64,000 nt of DNA from an uncultured bacterium (GCA_905214345.1 CAJMLV010000007.1:20256-84255), one strand, 5' to 3'; shown: positions 43,356-53,608, numbered from the stretch's first letter. Notes: generated from the letters alone by a model not told the origin. Numbers and translations are program-made.

Positions 43356-45185
43356 TCAGACCTTTCCGTACTGGCGGTTCCGCAGCAGGTCGGCGTAACG
43401 CACGATCAGACGGGTGAGATTGGGCAGGCCGCTTTCCCGGCTGACCTGACGCCACTGGGTCAGGTACAGCGCGTACCAGTGTTCCAGGCGGGCGGCCAGG
43501 TCGGGGTTTTCCTGCCGGGGACCGGCGATCCAGGCGCCGATCTCGTTCCACAGCATCACGATCTCGGCGGTGACGCAGGCGATGGAAACGATTTCCTTCT
43601 GCCCTGCAGGCAAGGTGGCGGAGCAGGCCAGCACACGGTCCCGGGCCTCGGCCACGGCGGCGTTGGCTTCGGGCACCTTGCTCAGGTCCAGCTCGGCCAG
43701 CAGCTCGGCGCGGCGGGCGTCGTCGCCCTCGATCCAGTTCACCGCATGCTGCCAGTCAAAGACCTCATGGTCGGACATTTCGGTCATGGCGTCCATGAGT
43801 TTGCCGGAGGTATCTCCGTAACCGATGCGGGACACCGCCTCGTTCAGCTCCTCCATTTCCACCGGGCGGGCGTCCCAGCCGAAGGCCGCCCCGTACAGGA
43901 TGCCGGGGATGGTCAGGCGGGGTTCATTGATGTGGCCGTAGTCGCCCCAGTCGGTGTTCAAAAGGCCGATGGCGCCGTACTTGTGGGCATGGCCGCACAT
44001 CACCCGGATGTTGCTGTACGCATACCGGTACAGGGGCACCCAGCGGTTCCAGCCGCAGACGCCCGGGCAGGCGTACTGGGTGATGCCGCTGGCGGCAATG
44101 TCCCGGATCTCGTTTTCCCGCTGGTTGGGCAGGTAGCCCCAGTTCAGGCAGATGGTCTCCTTGGGCAGTTCGGCACAGCTCTGGGGGAAACGCCACATGA
44201 TGTCGCCCCAGAACATGGGGGTGCAGCCCTGGGATACCAGGTACTCGCACAGGGCTTTCACATGGCGGACATAGAGGGTCTTTTCCCCCAGCTCGTCGGC
44301 AAGGGCCTTGCTGCGGCCCTTGCCCAGGTCGAAGGTCTCGTCGGCACAGATGTTGAACTTGTTGGAGCGGAACAGCGGCCGGTACTCGTCGATGAGCTTC
44401 TTCACAAACTCCACCACATCAGGGTCGGAGGCGTTCAGGGTATGGTGCCACCCGGCATAGGTGTAGGAGAAGGGGATCTTTTCAGAATCCGGCAGCTCAC
44501 ACAGGTCGCAGCAGGTCTTGGTGGACAGGATCTTGTACATGTGGCCGAAGGTGGACAGGGAGGGCACCAGCTCGATATGACGGGCGGCGCAGTAATCGTC
44601 CAGCTCCAGGATGTCGTCGGCGGTCAGGGGGGTGTCGTCCCGCCAGGCTTCGGACAGGTTCTGGAAGAGGTAAGTGTGCTCGATGTACAGCTGCCACTGG
44701 TTGATCTTGTAGCGGCAGAGCAGGTCGGCCACCCGCTTGAGGTAGGACATCTTGGGCACCCGGCCGCGGGAGCAGTCCTGATAATACCCGCGGTTGAGCA
44801 GGTCGGGCCAGTCCTCCACATACAGGGCGGGCAGCAGGGCGCCGTGGGCTTCGGTGTACTGGATGAGGGTCTGCACACCGTTGCACAGGGCCTCGTCATC
44901 CCCCGCCGCCAGGGTGATGCCCTGGGGCGCCACCGTGAGGGTATAGTGGGCGGGTTGCTGGTTGGGGTCGATGGTCAGGGTGATGTCCCCCGCCCCGGAG
45001 GCCCCCCGGCCCAGGGCCGGGGTGAGCCCCGCGTGGTCGCGGAAGGCAGATTGCAGCATCTGTGCGTAGAGCAGCGCACCGGGGGCGGTGCCGGGGGCCA
45101 GGACCACCCGGGTATGGGGGGTCAGGGCAAAGTTGCCGGAGCGGTGGTCCGCCCGTTTGGGCTGGGGCAAAAATTCCATAGCCAT
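43356..45185 (-). CDS. beta-N-acetylhexosaminidase, GH20
   Basis: A 609-residue cytoplasmic GH20-type enzyme. An N-terminal alpha/beta domain (about 1-125) precedes a barrel beginning at RGYYQDCSRGRVP. The catalytic Asp-Glu pair is D282-E283 in NICADETFDLG, which positions the substrate acetamido group and protonates the leaving sugar. The C-terminal helical part (from about 440) has no assigned domain. It would remove terminal GlcNAc or GalNAc from imported fragments. It sits between the GH38 and MFS genes with short gaps. Confidence 0.88.
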   Translation of the reverse strand: MAMEFLPQPKRADHRSGNFALTPHTRVVLAPGTAPGALLYAQMLQSAFRDHAGLTPALGRGASGAGDITLTIDPNQQPAHYTLTVAPQGITLAAGDDEALCNGVQTLIQYTEAHGALLPALYVEDWPDLLNRGYYQDCSRGRVPKMSYLKRVADLLCRYKINQWQLYIEHTYLFQNLSEAWRDDTPLTADDILELDDYCAARHIELVPSLSTFGHMYKILSTKTCCDLCELPDSEKIPFSYTYAGWHHTLNASDPDVVEFVKKLIDEYRPLFRSNKFNICADETFDLGKGRSKALADELGEKTLYVRHVKALCEYLVSQGCTPMFWGDIMWRFPQSCAELPKETICLNWGYLPNQRENEIRDIAASGITQYACPGVCGWNRWVPLYRYAYSNIRVMCGHAHKYGAIGLLNTDWGDYGHINEPRLTIPGILYGAAFGWDARPVEMEELNEAVSRIGYGDTSGKLMDAMTEMSDHEVFDWQHAVNWIEGDDARRAELLAELDLSKVPEANAAVAEARDRVLACSATLPAGQKEIVSIACVTAEIVMLWNEIGAWIAGPRQENPDLAARLEHWYALYLTQWRQVSRESGLPNLTRLIVRYADLLRNRQYGKV

Positions 45186-45239
45186 AGGAAAATTCCTCGC
45201 GGCCTTGCGGCCAGTGTTGTTGGGTTTGTACTGCGCTGA

Positions 45240-48200
45240 TCAGCGGATGCGCAGGGTCTTGATCTCGTAGGGCTTGGCGGTGAAGCGGATGGCGCCGTTC
45301 TCGATGGAAACGGGCTCGCCGTCCGGCTGTTCCAGACAGTCGCAGCTTTCGGCGCTGGTGAAGGGACGGCCCCAGTGCAGCACGGTGTCGGTAAGGGCGT
45401 TGTCGCACTCATACATACGCACGATGATGCCGTCGCCGTCCTCGGCCTGCTTGATGGTCTCCACCACGATGTTGGGGGCTTCCACGGCGGCCAGGCAGAA
45501 GGCTTCGCCGGGGGTTCCGCCGGCCACAGCCAGGGCGGGCTGGTTGAGGAAGAAAGCTTCCCGCACGGTGCCCGCGGCACGCCAGGTCTCGGCATGGGGG
45601 TACAGGGCGTAGGTGAAGTGGTGTACTTCCTGGTCGGTGGTGGGGTTGGGCTCAATGCCGGACTTGATGAGGGTCAGGCTGATGCAGCTGTCCTTGACAG
45701 AATGGCCGTACTTGCAGTCGTTGAGCAGGCTGACGCCGTAGTGGCCTTCGGAGAGGTCGGCCCACTTCTGGCCGCAGCTCTCGAACCGGGCCTTGTCCCA
45801 GCTGGTGTTGGCGTGGGTCTTGCGGGTCAGGTTGCCGTACTGCACCTCGAAGGTGGCTTCGTCGGTGTGGACGTTGCAGGGGAAGGCGACCTTCAGCAGG
45901 CTCTGATGCTCGTGCCAGTCCACGGTGGTGACAAAGTCGATGCGGCGGGAACCCGCATAGAAGTGGATGTCCTGGGTGATGGTGGAGTTGCTGAACGCCC
46001 GCTCCACATGCAGGGTGGCGCGCACCGGGCCGTTCTCGGTCCAGGTGAAGGCCTTCAGGTCGGTGACATCCCAGAACTTTTCGGTGTAGTAGATGTCGAT
46101 GTCCCAGTTATCGTAGTAGATGGGCTTGTCCTCAAAGACACGCAGGGCGTTGGCAGCCTTGCCCGCCTGAAGCACTTCGCGGCGGTTGTCCTTGTCGAAG
46201 AGGCGGCCGATCTGGCCGTGTTCATCGAACGCCACAGTGTAGAAGGGGGTCTCGATGCTGCGGCCGTCGGCACTGATGGTGAAGGGAGCCTCCACCGCAG
46301 GAGCGGCGGCCTTGGCGAAGGTCTTGCGGCCCTTGGCGGGCAGGTCTTTCACAAAGACCACGGCGCCGTTTTCGGTTTGCTGCACGGGGTAGACCTTGCC
46401 TTCTTCGTCGGCCAGGGCGGCGGCGTCGCAGGCGCCCAGCTCCACCACGTCATTGCGGGCAAAACCGGTGGTGTTGAAGAGGGTGACGCCCTCGCCCGCC
46501 GGGGTCAGGGCAGCCAGACGCTCTTCCCGCAGGGCGGCGATCTTCGCTTCCATCTCGGCGTATTCCTTCTTGGTGACCTCGTACACCTCATGGATGGAGG
46601 AACCGGGCAGGATGTCGTGGAACTGGTTGATGAGGATGCCGTGCCACAGGTCGTCGATGGCCTGGGTGGGATAAGCCACGCCGGGGGCTGCCAGCACGCT
46701 GAGCAGTTCCAGGTCCATCATGTGCAGTTCCGCCTTGCGGTTGGAACGCTTGTTGCGGCCCATGGAGGTCAGGGTGCCGCGGTGATACTCGAAGTAGAGC
46801 TCACCTTCCCAGGTGGGCAGGCGGCGGTTGCCGGACACCCGCTTGTTCAGCTCTTCAAAGTAGGTGCGGGAGAAGACCTGGCGCACCTTGGGCAGGCCTT
46901 CGATGCCCTTTTCCATACGGGCGGAGGTTTCCAGCATGGCGCGGGTGGGACCGCCGCCGCCGTCGCCGTAGCCGTAGCAGACGAGGATATCGTTGTTGAG
47001 TTCCTTCTGCTGGTAGCGCTGCCAGCCGCCCATGATGGCGTCCGGGTGCAGCAGGCCGTTGTAGGTGGTGAAGAAATCCTTGGTGGGGTCCTGGCCCACG
47101 CCCACGGTGGTGATCAGGTGGGTGAGGATCTCGGTGCCGTCGATGCCCCGCCACTTGAAGGTATCGTAGGGCATCTTGTTGAACTGGTTCCAGGCCAGCT
47201 TGGTGGTCATGAAGTAGTCAATGCCGCACTTCTTCATGATCTGGGGCAGGGCGCCGGAGTAGCCGAAGACGTCGGGCAGCCACAGGATGCGGTTGTCCAG
47301 GCCGAACTCTTCCTTGAAGAATTTCTTGCCGTAGATGAACTGGCGCACCAGGCTTTCGCCGCTGGTCAGGTTGCAGTCGGCTTCCACCCACATGCCGCCT
47401 TCCGGTTCCCAGCGGCCCTCGGCCACGCGGGCCTTGATCTGCTCGTACAGTTCGGGGTAGCGCTGTTTCAGGAAGTAGTACAGCTGGGGCTGGCTGGACA
47501 TGAACTTGTAGTTGGGGTATTCGTCCATCAGCTTGAGTACGGTGGCAAAGCTGCGGCAGACCTTTTCCCGGGTCTGGGCCACGGTCCACCACCAGGCCAC
47601 GTCGATGTGGGTGTGGCCGATGCAGCTGGCAATGACCTCGTCATGGCCGGCCAGGTCGGTGTACAGCGCCTTGTCCAGGTATTTGCGGGCTTCGGCCACG
47701 GTGGCGTAGAAGCTCTCGTTGTAGGGGGTGCGCAGGTCCAGCATGTTCACGGCCTCGTTCAGCACCCGTTCCAGGTCATAGTGGGCCCGGCTGTCGGGGT
47801 CCAGACGGGGGAATGCCTGCAGAGGCACCACCAGGTCATAGTACAGGCCCTGGATCTCGGGGTCCACTTCCCGCAGGTCCACGATGAGGTTGAACTCGGT
47901 GTGCAGGATGCCGGTGTAGGCCTGCAGTTCCAGGCGGTAGGTGGTGCCCGCCTTGGCGCAGCGGTCCAGCAGCACGTCCCGGTGGTTCATGTCCACGCCC
48001 TGGGTGACAACGCCGTTCACAAAGAGCAGGAACTGGGGGTTCTTGGCGTCGTCCCATTCGTCGATCTGGGTGCAGACGTGCATCCACAGGGGCTTGCCCT
48101 CCATCTCGGCAGGCACAGTGACGTCGGCGCGGAACCAGTAATGCTTGTCCGGTCCGTACCAGTGCATGGTGCGGCAGTCGAAGGGCTCGAAGGGAGCGGG

Positions 48201-48344
48201 GTCGGCATCGGCGTCCTCGGGACGCAGGAAGTTGCCCGGCTTGTACAGCCAGTTATCGGTGGGGAATTTCTGCTTTACCGACAGCTTCTGCAGCTCGGTG
48301 CAGATGCCGTTGATACGCTTGTCCAGAAAATCAATGGTACGCAT
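45240..48344 (-). CDS. alpha-mannosidase, GH38 (HTHIDVAWWW subtype)
   Basis: A 1034-residue cytoplasmic retaining alpha-mannosidase. An N-terminal beta-sandwich precedes the catalytic domain with zinc motif HTHIDVAWWW (H244, H246, D248) and nucleophile D358 in WLPDVFGYSG. The central domain has NQFHDILPGSSIHEVYE, and the C-terminal sandwiches run from about residue 640. Motifs are closer to the bacterial and vacuolar mannosidase type than those of the GH38 at 13.8 kb, so the two probably cut different linkages. It is co-transcribed with GH130 (upstream) and GH20 (downstream). Confidence 0.95.
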   Translation of the reverse strand: MRTIDFLDKRINGICTELQKLSVKQKFPTDNWLYKPGNFLRPEDADADPAPFEPFDCRTMHWYGPDKHYWFRADVTVPAEMEGKPLWMHVCTQIDEWDDAKNPQFLLFVNGVVTQGVDMNHRDVLLDRCAKAGTTYRLELQAYTGILHTEFNLIVDLREVDPEIQGLYYDLVVPLQAFPRLDPDSRAHYDLERVLNEAVNMLDLRTPYNESFYATVAEARKYLDKALYTDLAGHDEVIASCIGHTHIDVAWWWTVAQTREKVCRSFATVLKLMDEYPNYKFMSSQPQLYYFLKQRYPELYEQIKARVAEGRWEPEGGMWVEADCNLTSGESLVRQFIYGKKFFKEEFGLDNRILWLPDVFGYSGALPQIMKKCGIDYFMTTKLAWNQFNKMPYDTFKWRGIDGTEILTHLITTVGVGQDPTKDFFTTYNGLLHPDAIMGGWQRYQQKELNNDILVCYGYGDGGGGPTRAMLETSARMEKGIEGLPKVRQVFSRTYFEELNKRVSGNRRLPTWEGELYFEYHRGTLTSMGRNKRSNRKAELHMMDLELLSVLAAPGVAYPTQAIDDLWHGILINQFHDILPGSSIHEVYEVTKKEYAEMEAKIAALREERLAALTPAGEGVTLFNTTGFARNDVVELGACDAAALADEEGKVYPVQQTENGAVVFVKDLPAKGRKTFAKAAAPAVEAPFTISADGRSIETPFYTVAFDEHGQIGRLFDKDNRREVLQAGKAANALRVFEDKPIYYDNWDIDIYYTEKFWDVTDLKAFTWTENGPVRATLHVERAFSNSTITQDIHFYAGSRRIDFVTTVDWHEHQSLLKVAFPCNVHTDEATFEVQYGNLTRKTHANTSWDKARFESCGQKWADLSEGHYGVSLLNDCKYGHSVKDSCISLTLIKSGIEPNPTTDQEVHHFTYALYPHAETWRAAGTVREAFFLNQPALAVAGGTPGEAFCLAAVEAPNIVVETIKQAEDGDGIIVRMYECDNALTDTVLHWGRPFTSAESCDCLEQPDGEPVSIENGAIRFTAKPYEIKTLRIR

Positions 48345-48378
48345 AGTGATTCCTTTCCTGGGGGTTCAGATCCAAAAA

Positions 48379-49368
48379 TCAGAAGGAGTTGGCCTTGATG
48401 TAGTCCAGCACCCGGTCCACGGTGGTGAAAGCCAGGCCGGTGACGGTGTCGGCGCAGCCGTAGTAGACGGCGATGCGGCCGGTTTCGGCATCGGCCAGGG
48501 CCGCGCAGGGGAAGGTGACGTTGGGCACGTCGCCCATGCACTCATAGGGCATGTGGGGGGCCAGGATGTAGTCCTTGCCGCGGGCCTTGACCTTCCAGGG
48601 CTCGTCGATGTCCAGCAGGGCCGCGCCCATGCGGTAGACATAGCCGTTGCAGGTGTTGATGACGCCGTGATAGATCAGCAGCCAGCCTTCGTCGGTCTCG
48701 ATGGGGATGGGACCGGGGCCGATCTTCAGGCTCTGCCAGGCGGACTCGTCACCCTTGACGGCGCCCATCATGTAGCGGTGGCGGCCCCAGTAGATCATAT
48801 CCTCGCTCTGGCTGACAAAGATGTCGCCGAAGGGGGTGTGGCCGGTGTCGCTGGGACGGCTCATCATCATGTAGCGGCCCTGGATCTTGCGGGGGAAGAG
48901 CACGCCGTTGCGGTTGTAGGGCAGGAAGGCGTTTTCCAGCTGGTGGAAGGTCTTGAAGTCCTCGGTCCAGGCCAGGCCGATGGTGGGGCCGTGGTAGCCG
49001 TTGCACCAGGAAACATAATATTTGCCGTCCATATAGCAGACGCGGGGGTCATAGCGGTATTCCCGGTTGGTCACTTCCGGGTCGTCGCCCACCAGATGGA
49101 TGGGCTCGTCGTCGATGGTCCAGTGGATGCCGTCCTTGCTGAAACCGGCAAAAATATCCATGCTGATGGAAAGGCTGTCGCAGCGGAACACGCCGGCGAA
49201 GCCGTCCTTGAAAGGCACCACGGCGCTGTTGAAGACGCTGTTGGAGCGCTTGTTGCCGTCACGGCCGATGATGGGGTTGCCGTCATAGCGCCACAGCGGG
49301 GTGCGGGTGACGGCGGGCGGGTCCTGCCAGGGGATGTTGGGCAGGGCGTTGCCAATGATCTTTGCCAT
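48379..49368 (-). CDS. GH130 beta-mannoside phosphorylase (probably Man-beta-1,4-GlcNAc type)
   Basis: A 329-residue five-bladed beta-propeller enzyme. Family features are NSVFNSAVVPFKDGF, the Asp in YDPRVCYMDGKYYVSWCNGYHG, and the phosphate-binding basic residues near FPRKIQGRYMMMSRPSD and the WLLIYHGV segment. It phosphorolyses beta-mannosides to mannose-1-phosphate. Neighbours GH38, GH20 and an ABC importer fit the subgroup acting on the Man-beta-1,4-GlcNAc core of N-glycans; mannan-derived mannobiose is the alternative. The start follows AGGAGG. Confidence 0.88.
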   Translation of the reverse strand: MAKIIGNALPNIPWQDPPAVTRTPLWRYDGNPIIGRDGNKRSNSVFNSAVVPFKDGFAGVFRCDSLSISMDIFAGFSKDGIHWTIDDEPIHLVGDDPEVTNREYRYDPRVCYMDGKYYVSWCNGYHGPTIGLAWTEDFKTFHQLENAFLPYNRNGVLFPRKIQGRYMMMSRPSDTGHTPFGDIFVSQSEDMIYWGRHRYMMGAVKGDESAWQSLKIGPGPIPIETDEGWLLIYHGVINTCNGYVYRMGAALLDIDEPWKVKARGKDYILAPHMPYECMGDVPNVTFPCAALADAETGRIAVYYGCADTVTGLAFTTVDRVLDYIKANSF

Positions 49369-49399
49369 ACTGATAACCTCCTATGATTGGGGGAAAGGA

Positions 49400-51796
49400 T
49401 TATCCCACGATGCGCACGATGGGGTCGAACTGCTGTTCATGCAGCCGGTCCATGGCGCGCTCGGGGTCGGTTTCGTCGGTGAGGGTGAGGGTGTAGCGGT
49501 ACTCGGTGCAGCCGGAGAGGTCCAGCTTGAAGTTGGTCTCCCAAGTGTTGTTCATCAACCAGCTGTACACCGGGCGGCGGTTGTCCTCCGGGCGGTTTTC
49601 GCACAAGCGGATGGGATGGTGCTTCAGCTCCCCGAAGTAGAACAGCGGCACATCCCGGCTTGCCAGCAGCACGCCGCCGTCACGGCCCAGGAAGGCCAGG
49701 CCGTCGTCGCTCATGCTGTATTCCATGCCCGCGCCGGGCAGATGGTCCACACCGGGGCGCATGGCTTCCCGGCCGCCCTTGCGCAGCCAGACTTCGCTGC
49801 CGGGCAGGTCCAGGGTCAGGGGCAGGTAGACGCTTTCCACATCGGTGGTGATGGTCTTGCCCAGTTCCAGGCGCATGTCGATGCGGGGCAGGTCCTCGTA
49901 CAGTTTCAGCACCACGTCACAGTGGATGGTGCCGGGCATACTCCCGCGCAGCCGCAGGATGGTGAACACCGGGCCCCGCTCCTCGCAGACCACCTCTTCC
50001 AGGGTGGCGGGGAACTGTCTGGCGTGCTGGCCCCGGATGTTGCGGCCCAGCAGGCGGCGTTCCTCGTACACGTCGGTGATGCCGGGGCGCACGGGGGTGC
50101 ATTCATACACAGGGGTGAAGAAGGGCAGCCCTTCCTGGGTCATGAGTTCCCGTCCGGCGCGCTTGTCGTACAGGCTGCACAGACCCTTGCCCACCTGGTA
50201 TTCCAGGCGGAAGAAGCGGTTTTCGAAGCTGTACGGCAGGCGGAAGGTGACGGGGTCGTAATCGTTGACGATGTCCCGGATACGCTCGGCGCCCACATAG
50301 CACTTGCGGGTGTTCAGGCGGGTCTCCTCGGCCTGGGCTCTCTCATAAGTATACTGCTTGACCTCGCCGGGGGTAAAGGTATCCACAAAAGAAATCCGGC
50401 GGCCGCGGGGATGGGGGCTGACCTGGCAGGGGATCACATGGCCGTCCTCGCCGCGGATGACCGCATTGGGCAGGCCGGCGGGCAGGGTCTCCACATAGAA
50501 TTCCACCGCCATGGGGCCGGTGAGGCCGGTGGGGTTCTGCACCCGGATACGGCCGCTGGTGGCGTAGTACCGCAGGATATCCCCCTGGTCCCGGGCAATG
50601 CGGCCCAGCATGCGGGCGGCGGCCTCATGGGCGCGGGAAGCATAGGCGTTCTTGCGCATATCCAGGTCCAGCACCATGGACTCGTAGGGGTTGGTGATGC
50701 TGGCGGAATGGCCCCAGGTGTGCTCGGCGTAGAGCATCAGGGCGTCCTCGGCTTCCTGCATGAGGGCGGGCTGGTGTTCTTCCAGGTCGGGGTCCAGGCG
50801 GCGGGCCAGCTCATAGCTGCGGCAGGCGTCCCGGTAATGCTTCACCGCATAGGGGGTGGAGCCCACGCCGTTGGCCCACCAGTCGGTCAGGTCCCCGTGG
50901 TACACCGGGGCGTCGGTCAGCTTGGGGGCGATGGCGGCGTACAGTTCCTGCAGGCTGACCATCCGCACTTCCACATCTTCGCCGTACTTGCGGTTGTAGC
51001 CCTGGATGGTCTGCAGGATCAGGGGTTCGGGCGGGGCGTTGTCGCTGAACACGCCGGACACCGAAGCCAGGATGAAGTCGTAGGGATAGCCGTTCTCCTC
51101 ACATTCGGTGAGGTAGTTGTCCAGGTTCTGGGCCAGGGCTTCCACGTCGTCCTCCGGCAGAGGGGCGGAGCCCAGGCGGTCCATGGTCATGAAGTTGGGG
51201 GTATGGTTGGGGCGCAGACCCAGCACGTTGCCCAGGTTGTAGTGCTCGCCGTTCCACACCAGCAGCCGGCGGCCCTCCTTGTTCTCCCAGAAATAGGCGT
51301 TCTGGTTCTGGTGCAGGGGGTACATGCCGTGGTGGCAGTGGATGTTGGTGTACAGAAATTCCACGCCGTTGTCGATCATGGCGTCCCGCTGACCCATGGA
51401 GATGCCGTTGATGTCGGCACACATGGCGGTGTTGAAGTTGATGCCCTCGGCAGCGAACTTCTCCCGCCACCGGCCCAGACGGCGGGCATAGATGCCGCAG
51501 TCCAAAAGGTCGGTGAAGTTCAGGTAGTTGGCGGACAGGCCCAGGCGGCCGTCTTTGGCCAGGGCCATGAACTGCGCATTTTCTTCCTCGGTGGCGGTTT
51601 TGAAGAATTCCTCCACGCAGAACAGGGTCTCGCAGTTCCAGCGGAAGTCGGCGTTGGCGGGGTCCTGCATCAGGCGCAGGGCGCTGCGGATATAATCCAC
51701 CTGCAGGTCGACGACGTGTTCCTGCAGATCGGTATATCCGATGTCGGTGTGGGAATGGTGGACCACATAGACGGTCCGGATGGCGTGCTGTTTCAT
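49400..51796 (-). CDS. divergent GH38-type glycosidase
   Basis: A 798-residue protein whose N-terminus begins directly with the GH38 zinc motif in the variant form VVHHSHTDIGYT (H14, H16, D18). A candidate nucleophile is D128 in AMCADINGIS, and YAEHTWGHSAS lies further on (near 370). The C-terminal half is beta-sandwich. It lacks the N-terminal sandwich of the two canonical GH38 proteins in this window, and its motifs are shifted. The start at 51796 is backed by GAGGGG; the frame is open to 51868. It is the first glycosidase gene after the Lpl-type transporter. The specificity is unknown, and a debranching mannosidase is the simplest guess. Confidence 0.82.
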   Translation of the reverse strand: MKQHAIRTVYVVHHSHTDIGYTDLQEHVVDLQVDYIRSALRLMQDPANADFRWNCETLFCVEEFFKTATEEENAQFMALAKDGRLGLSANYLNFTDLLDCGIYARRLGRWREKFAAEGINFNTAMCADINGISMGQRDAMIDNGVEFLYTNIHCHHGMYPLHQNQNAYFWENKEGRRLLVWNGEHYNLGNVLGLRPNHTPNFMTMDRLGSAPLPEDDVEALAQNLDNYLTECEENGYPYDFILASVSGVFSDNAPPEPLILQTIQGYNRKYGEDVEVRMVSLQELYAAIAPKLTDAPVYHGDLTDWWANGVGSTPYAVKHYRDACRSYELARRLDPDLEEHQPALMQEAEDALMLYAEHTWGHSASITNPYESMVLDLDMRKNAYASRAHEAAARMLGRIARDQGDILRYYATSGRIRVQNPTGLTGPMAVEFYVETLPAGLPNAVIRGEDGHVIPCQVSPHPRGRRISFVDTFTPGEVKQYTYERAQAEETRLNTRKCYVGAERIRDIVNDYDPVTFRLPYSFENRFFRLEYQVGKGLCSLYDKRAGRELMTQEGLPFFTPVYECTPVRPGITDVYEERRLLGRNIRGQHARQFPATLEEVVCEERGPVFTILRLRGSMPGTIHCDVVLKLYEDLPRIDMRLELGKTITTDVESVYLPLTLDLPGSEVWLRKGGREAMRPGVDHLPGAGMEYSMSDDGLAFLGRDGGVLLASRDVPLFYFGELKHHPIRLCENRPEDNRRPVYSWLMNNTWETNFKLDLSGCTEYRYTLTLTDETDPERAMDRLHEQQFDPIVRIVG

Positions 51797-51846
51797 GGGT
51801 AGACACCCCTCATACGGAAATTTGATCTTTTTGTGTGGACAGCGCG

Positions 51847-51872
51847 TTTTTTGGGGGATAACCCCCAAAAAA
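51847..51872 (-). terminator. hairpin between the Lpl-type transporter operon and the glycosidase genes
   Basis: TTTTTTGGGGG and CCCCCAAAAAA form a symmetrical stem with a four-base loop and a T run on either strand. It lies in a 235-base gap (51797-52031) that contains no gene. It probably attenuates rather than fully separates transporter and glycosidase expression. Confidence 0.7.
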
Positions 51873-52031
51873 AGGCCGCCGCTGGGCCGGGCCGGTGAAA
51901 AAGCTGGATCGATCTTGAAAAATGCTGTTCGATCAAAGGCGGCGGCTCTGCCGCTGCTGCTGTTTTCTCCTGCCCGCGCGAAGCGACGGCCTTTGTGTTA
52001 CGGGTTGATGACGGATTTCAGACGGGGACGA

Positions 52032-53543
52032 TTACTCGGCCGCGGTCTCGGCGGAAGCGCCGCCGTTGCTGGCCATGAAGGCGTCGACCTGCTCCTGGCA
52101 CTGAGCCATGATCTCGTCGAAGCCGGCAGCGCGCAGCTCGCTCATGATGGCGGGAACGATCTCGTCGGTGGCCTTGGTACCGGTCAGCAGTTCGCCCTTG
52201 TAGCGCTCGTAGATGGCGACGCAGTTGGCCAGGTCATCCTTGAAGGCGCTGGTGTCCAGGCTGAAGCCCAGCAGGACGGAGGGCTCGGCGGCCTCGTTCA
52301 GTTCCTTGACTTCGTCGTACTGGTTGAAGTCGTAGTCATCGGTGGGTGTGACAACGAAGAAGCTGCCCTGGGTGTAGCCGGCCATGGTCCAGTTGGCGTT
52401 GTTCTTGTGGACCCATTCCTTGGTGTCGTCGGTGTAATCCCAGTCATCGCCCTGGACGCCGTAGTACAGCAGGTCGCGGACGTAGGAATCGGTGTTGACC
52501 AGTTCCAGCAGCTGCAGAGCCTTTTCGGGGTAAGCGCAGTTGGCGGAGATGCAGTTCATGGAGCCGCGGACGGTGTCGTTGGAAACGATGGTGGGGCCGA
52601 GCTTGGTGACGGCAGCCTCAACGCCCATGTTGGGGCCCCAGGTGGTCTTGGCAGCGCCGGACCAACCCTGGGCTACGCTGCAGGGCTTGTAGGCGTTTTC
52701 TTCGGGCTTGGTGGCGGCGTCGGAGTTGATGATGCCGGCCTGATACCATTCATGGAAGGTATCCAGGGTGGCCTGGATGTCTTCCTGTTCCAGGACAGAA
52801 ACCACGGTGGCGGTGGCGTCGTTATAACGCACGCCGATGGGCAGCAGGCCGGTGCCCATGTTGTCGTACTCAAAAGCGGCCCAGGTGGCGCCGTTCTGGT
52901 TCATGGGGAAGGCAGCTTCGCCGGAAGAGGCGGTCATGTCGGTGAGCACATCGGTCATGGTGCCCAGTTCGGACATGGAGATGGCTTCGGGGATGGTGAA
53001 GCCGGTGGATTCGGCCAGTTCCTTATCCCAGACCAGGTATTCGGTGATGGAGGAGTCCTTGTAGGAAGGCACGGCGTACAGCTTGCCGCCCACTTCGCAG
53101 GCTTCCCAGTAATCTTCGGGGATGGAAGCATACAGGTCGGGGGTAGCGGTCTTGACCAGCTCGCTGATATCGGCGAAAGCACCGATGTTCACGTCGTTGA
53201 CATAGGTGTTCATGTTGGTGAACAGGATGTCGTACTCACCGCCGGTGTTGACGATGACGTTGCGGCGGTTGTCCCAGTCGCCCCAGGAAACGACCTGCAC
53301 GTCCAGGTTGACGCCGATCTTCTCTTCCAGATAGGGGTTGATCTGCTCCAGCCAGGCGTCGTAGTTGGTGGGCTGGCCGTTGCCGACGGTGACCCAGGTC
53401 AGGGTAACGACTTCGTCGGTGCCGGTGGTTTCACCGGAGGTGGAGGTGGCTGCGGAAGAACCGCCGTTGCCGCCGCAGGCCGCCAGACTCAGCGCCATGG
53501 CGCCGGTCATGCCCAAAGCAAGAACCTTGTTGAACTTTTTCAT
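52032..53543 (-). CDS. carbohydrate ABC transporter substrate-binding lipoprotein (LplA type)
   Basis: A 503-residue lipoprotein with a signal peptide and lipobox LAAC (C23), a Gly/Ser/Thr tether, then the family-1 binding fold starting at VTLTWVTVGNGQPTNYDAW. Length and the two neighbouring permeases match the LplABC/YtcQ group, which imports oligosaccharides and often lacks its own ATPase, as here. The gene follows the two permease genes; AAGGAG precedes its ATG. The ligand is inferred from the downstream GH38/GH130/GH20 genes to be a mannose-containing glycan fragment. Confidence 0.92.
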   Translation of the reverse strand: MKKFNKVLALGMTGAMALSLAACGGNGGSSAATSTSGETTGTDEVVTLTWVTVGNGQPTNYDAWLEQINPYLEEKIGVNLDVQVVSWGDWDNRRNVIVNTGGEYDILFTNMNTYVNDVNIGAFADISELVKTATPDLYASIPEDYWEACEVGGKLYAVPSYKDSSITEYLVWDKELAESTGFTIPEAISMSELGTMTDVLTDMTASSGEAAFPMNQNGATWAAFEYDNMGTGLLPIGVRYNDATATVVSVLEQEDIQATLDTFHEWYQAGIINSDAATKPEENAYKPCSVAQGWSGAAKTTWGPNMGVEAAVTKLGPTIVSNDTVRGSMNCISANCAYPEKALQLLELVNTDSYVRDLLYYGVQGDDWDYTDDTKEWVHKNNANWTMAGYTQGSFFVVTPTDDYDFNQYDEVKELNEAAEPSVLLGFSLDTSAFKDDLANCVAIYERYKGELLTGTKATDEIVPAIMSELRAAGFDEIMAQCQEQVDAFMASNGGASAETAAE

Positions 53544-53608
53544 GTTGTTGCTCCTTTTCGTGTATGGTTGCGGGACAGGAGATCCTGTCGGAATACAATG
53601 AAGAGATA

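Noticed and set aside
43323..48398. Long plus-strand open frames opposite GH20 and GH38
   Set aside because: Same compositional shadow effect; no ribosome site or family motif, while the minus-strand proteins are clearly real.
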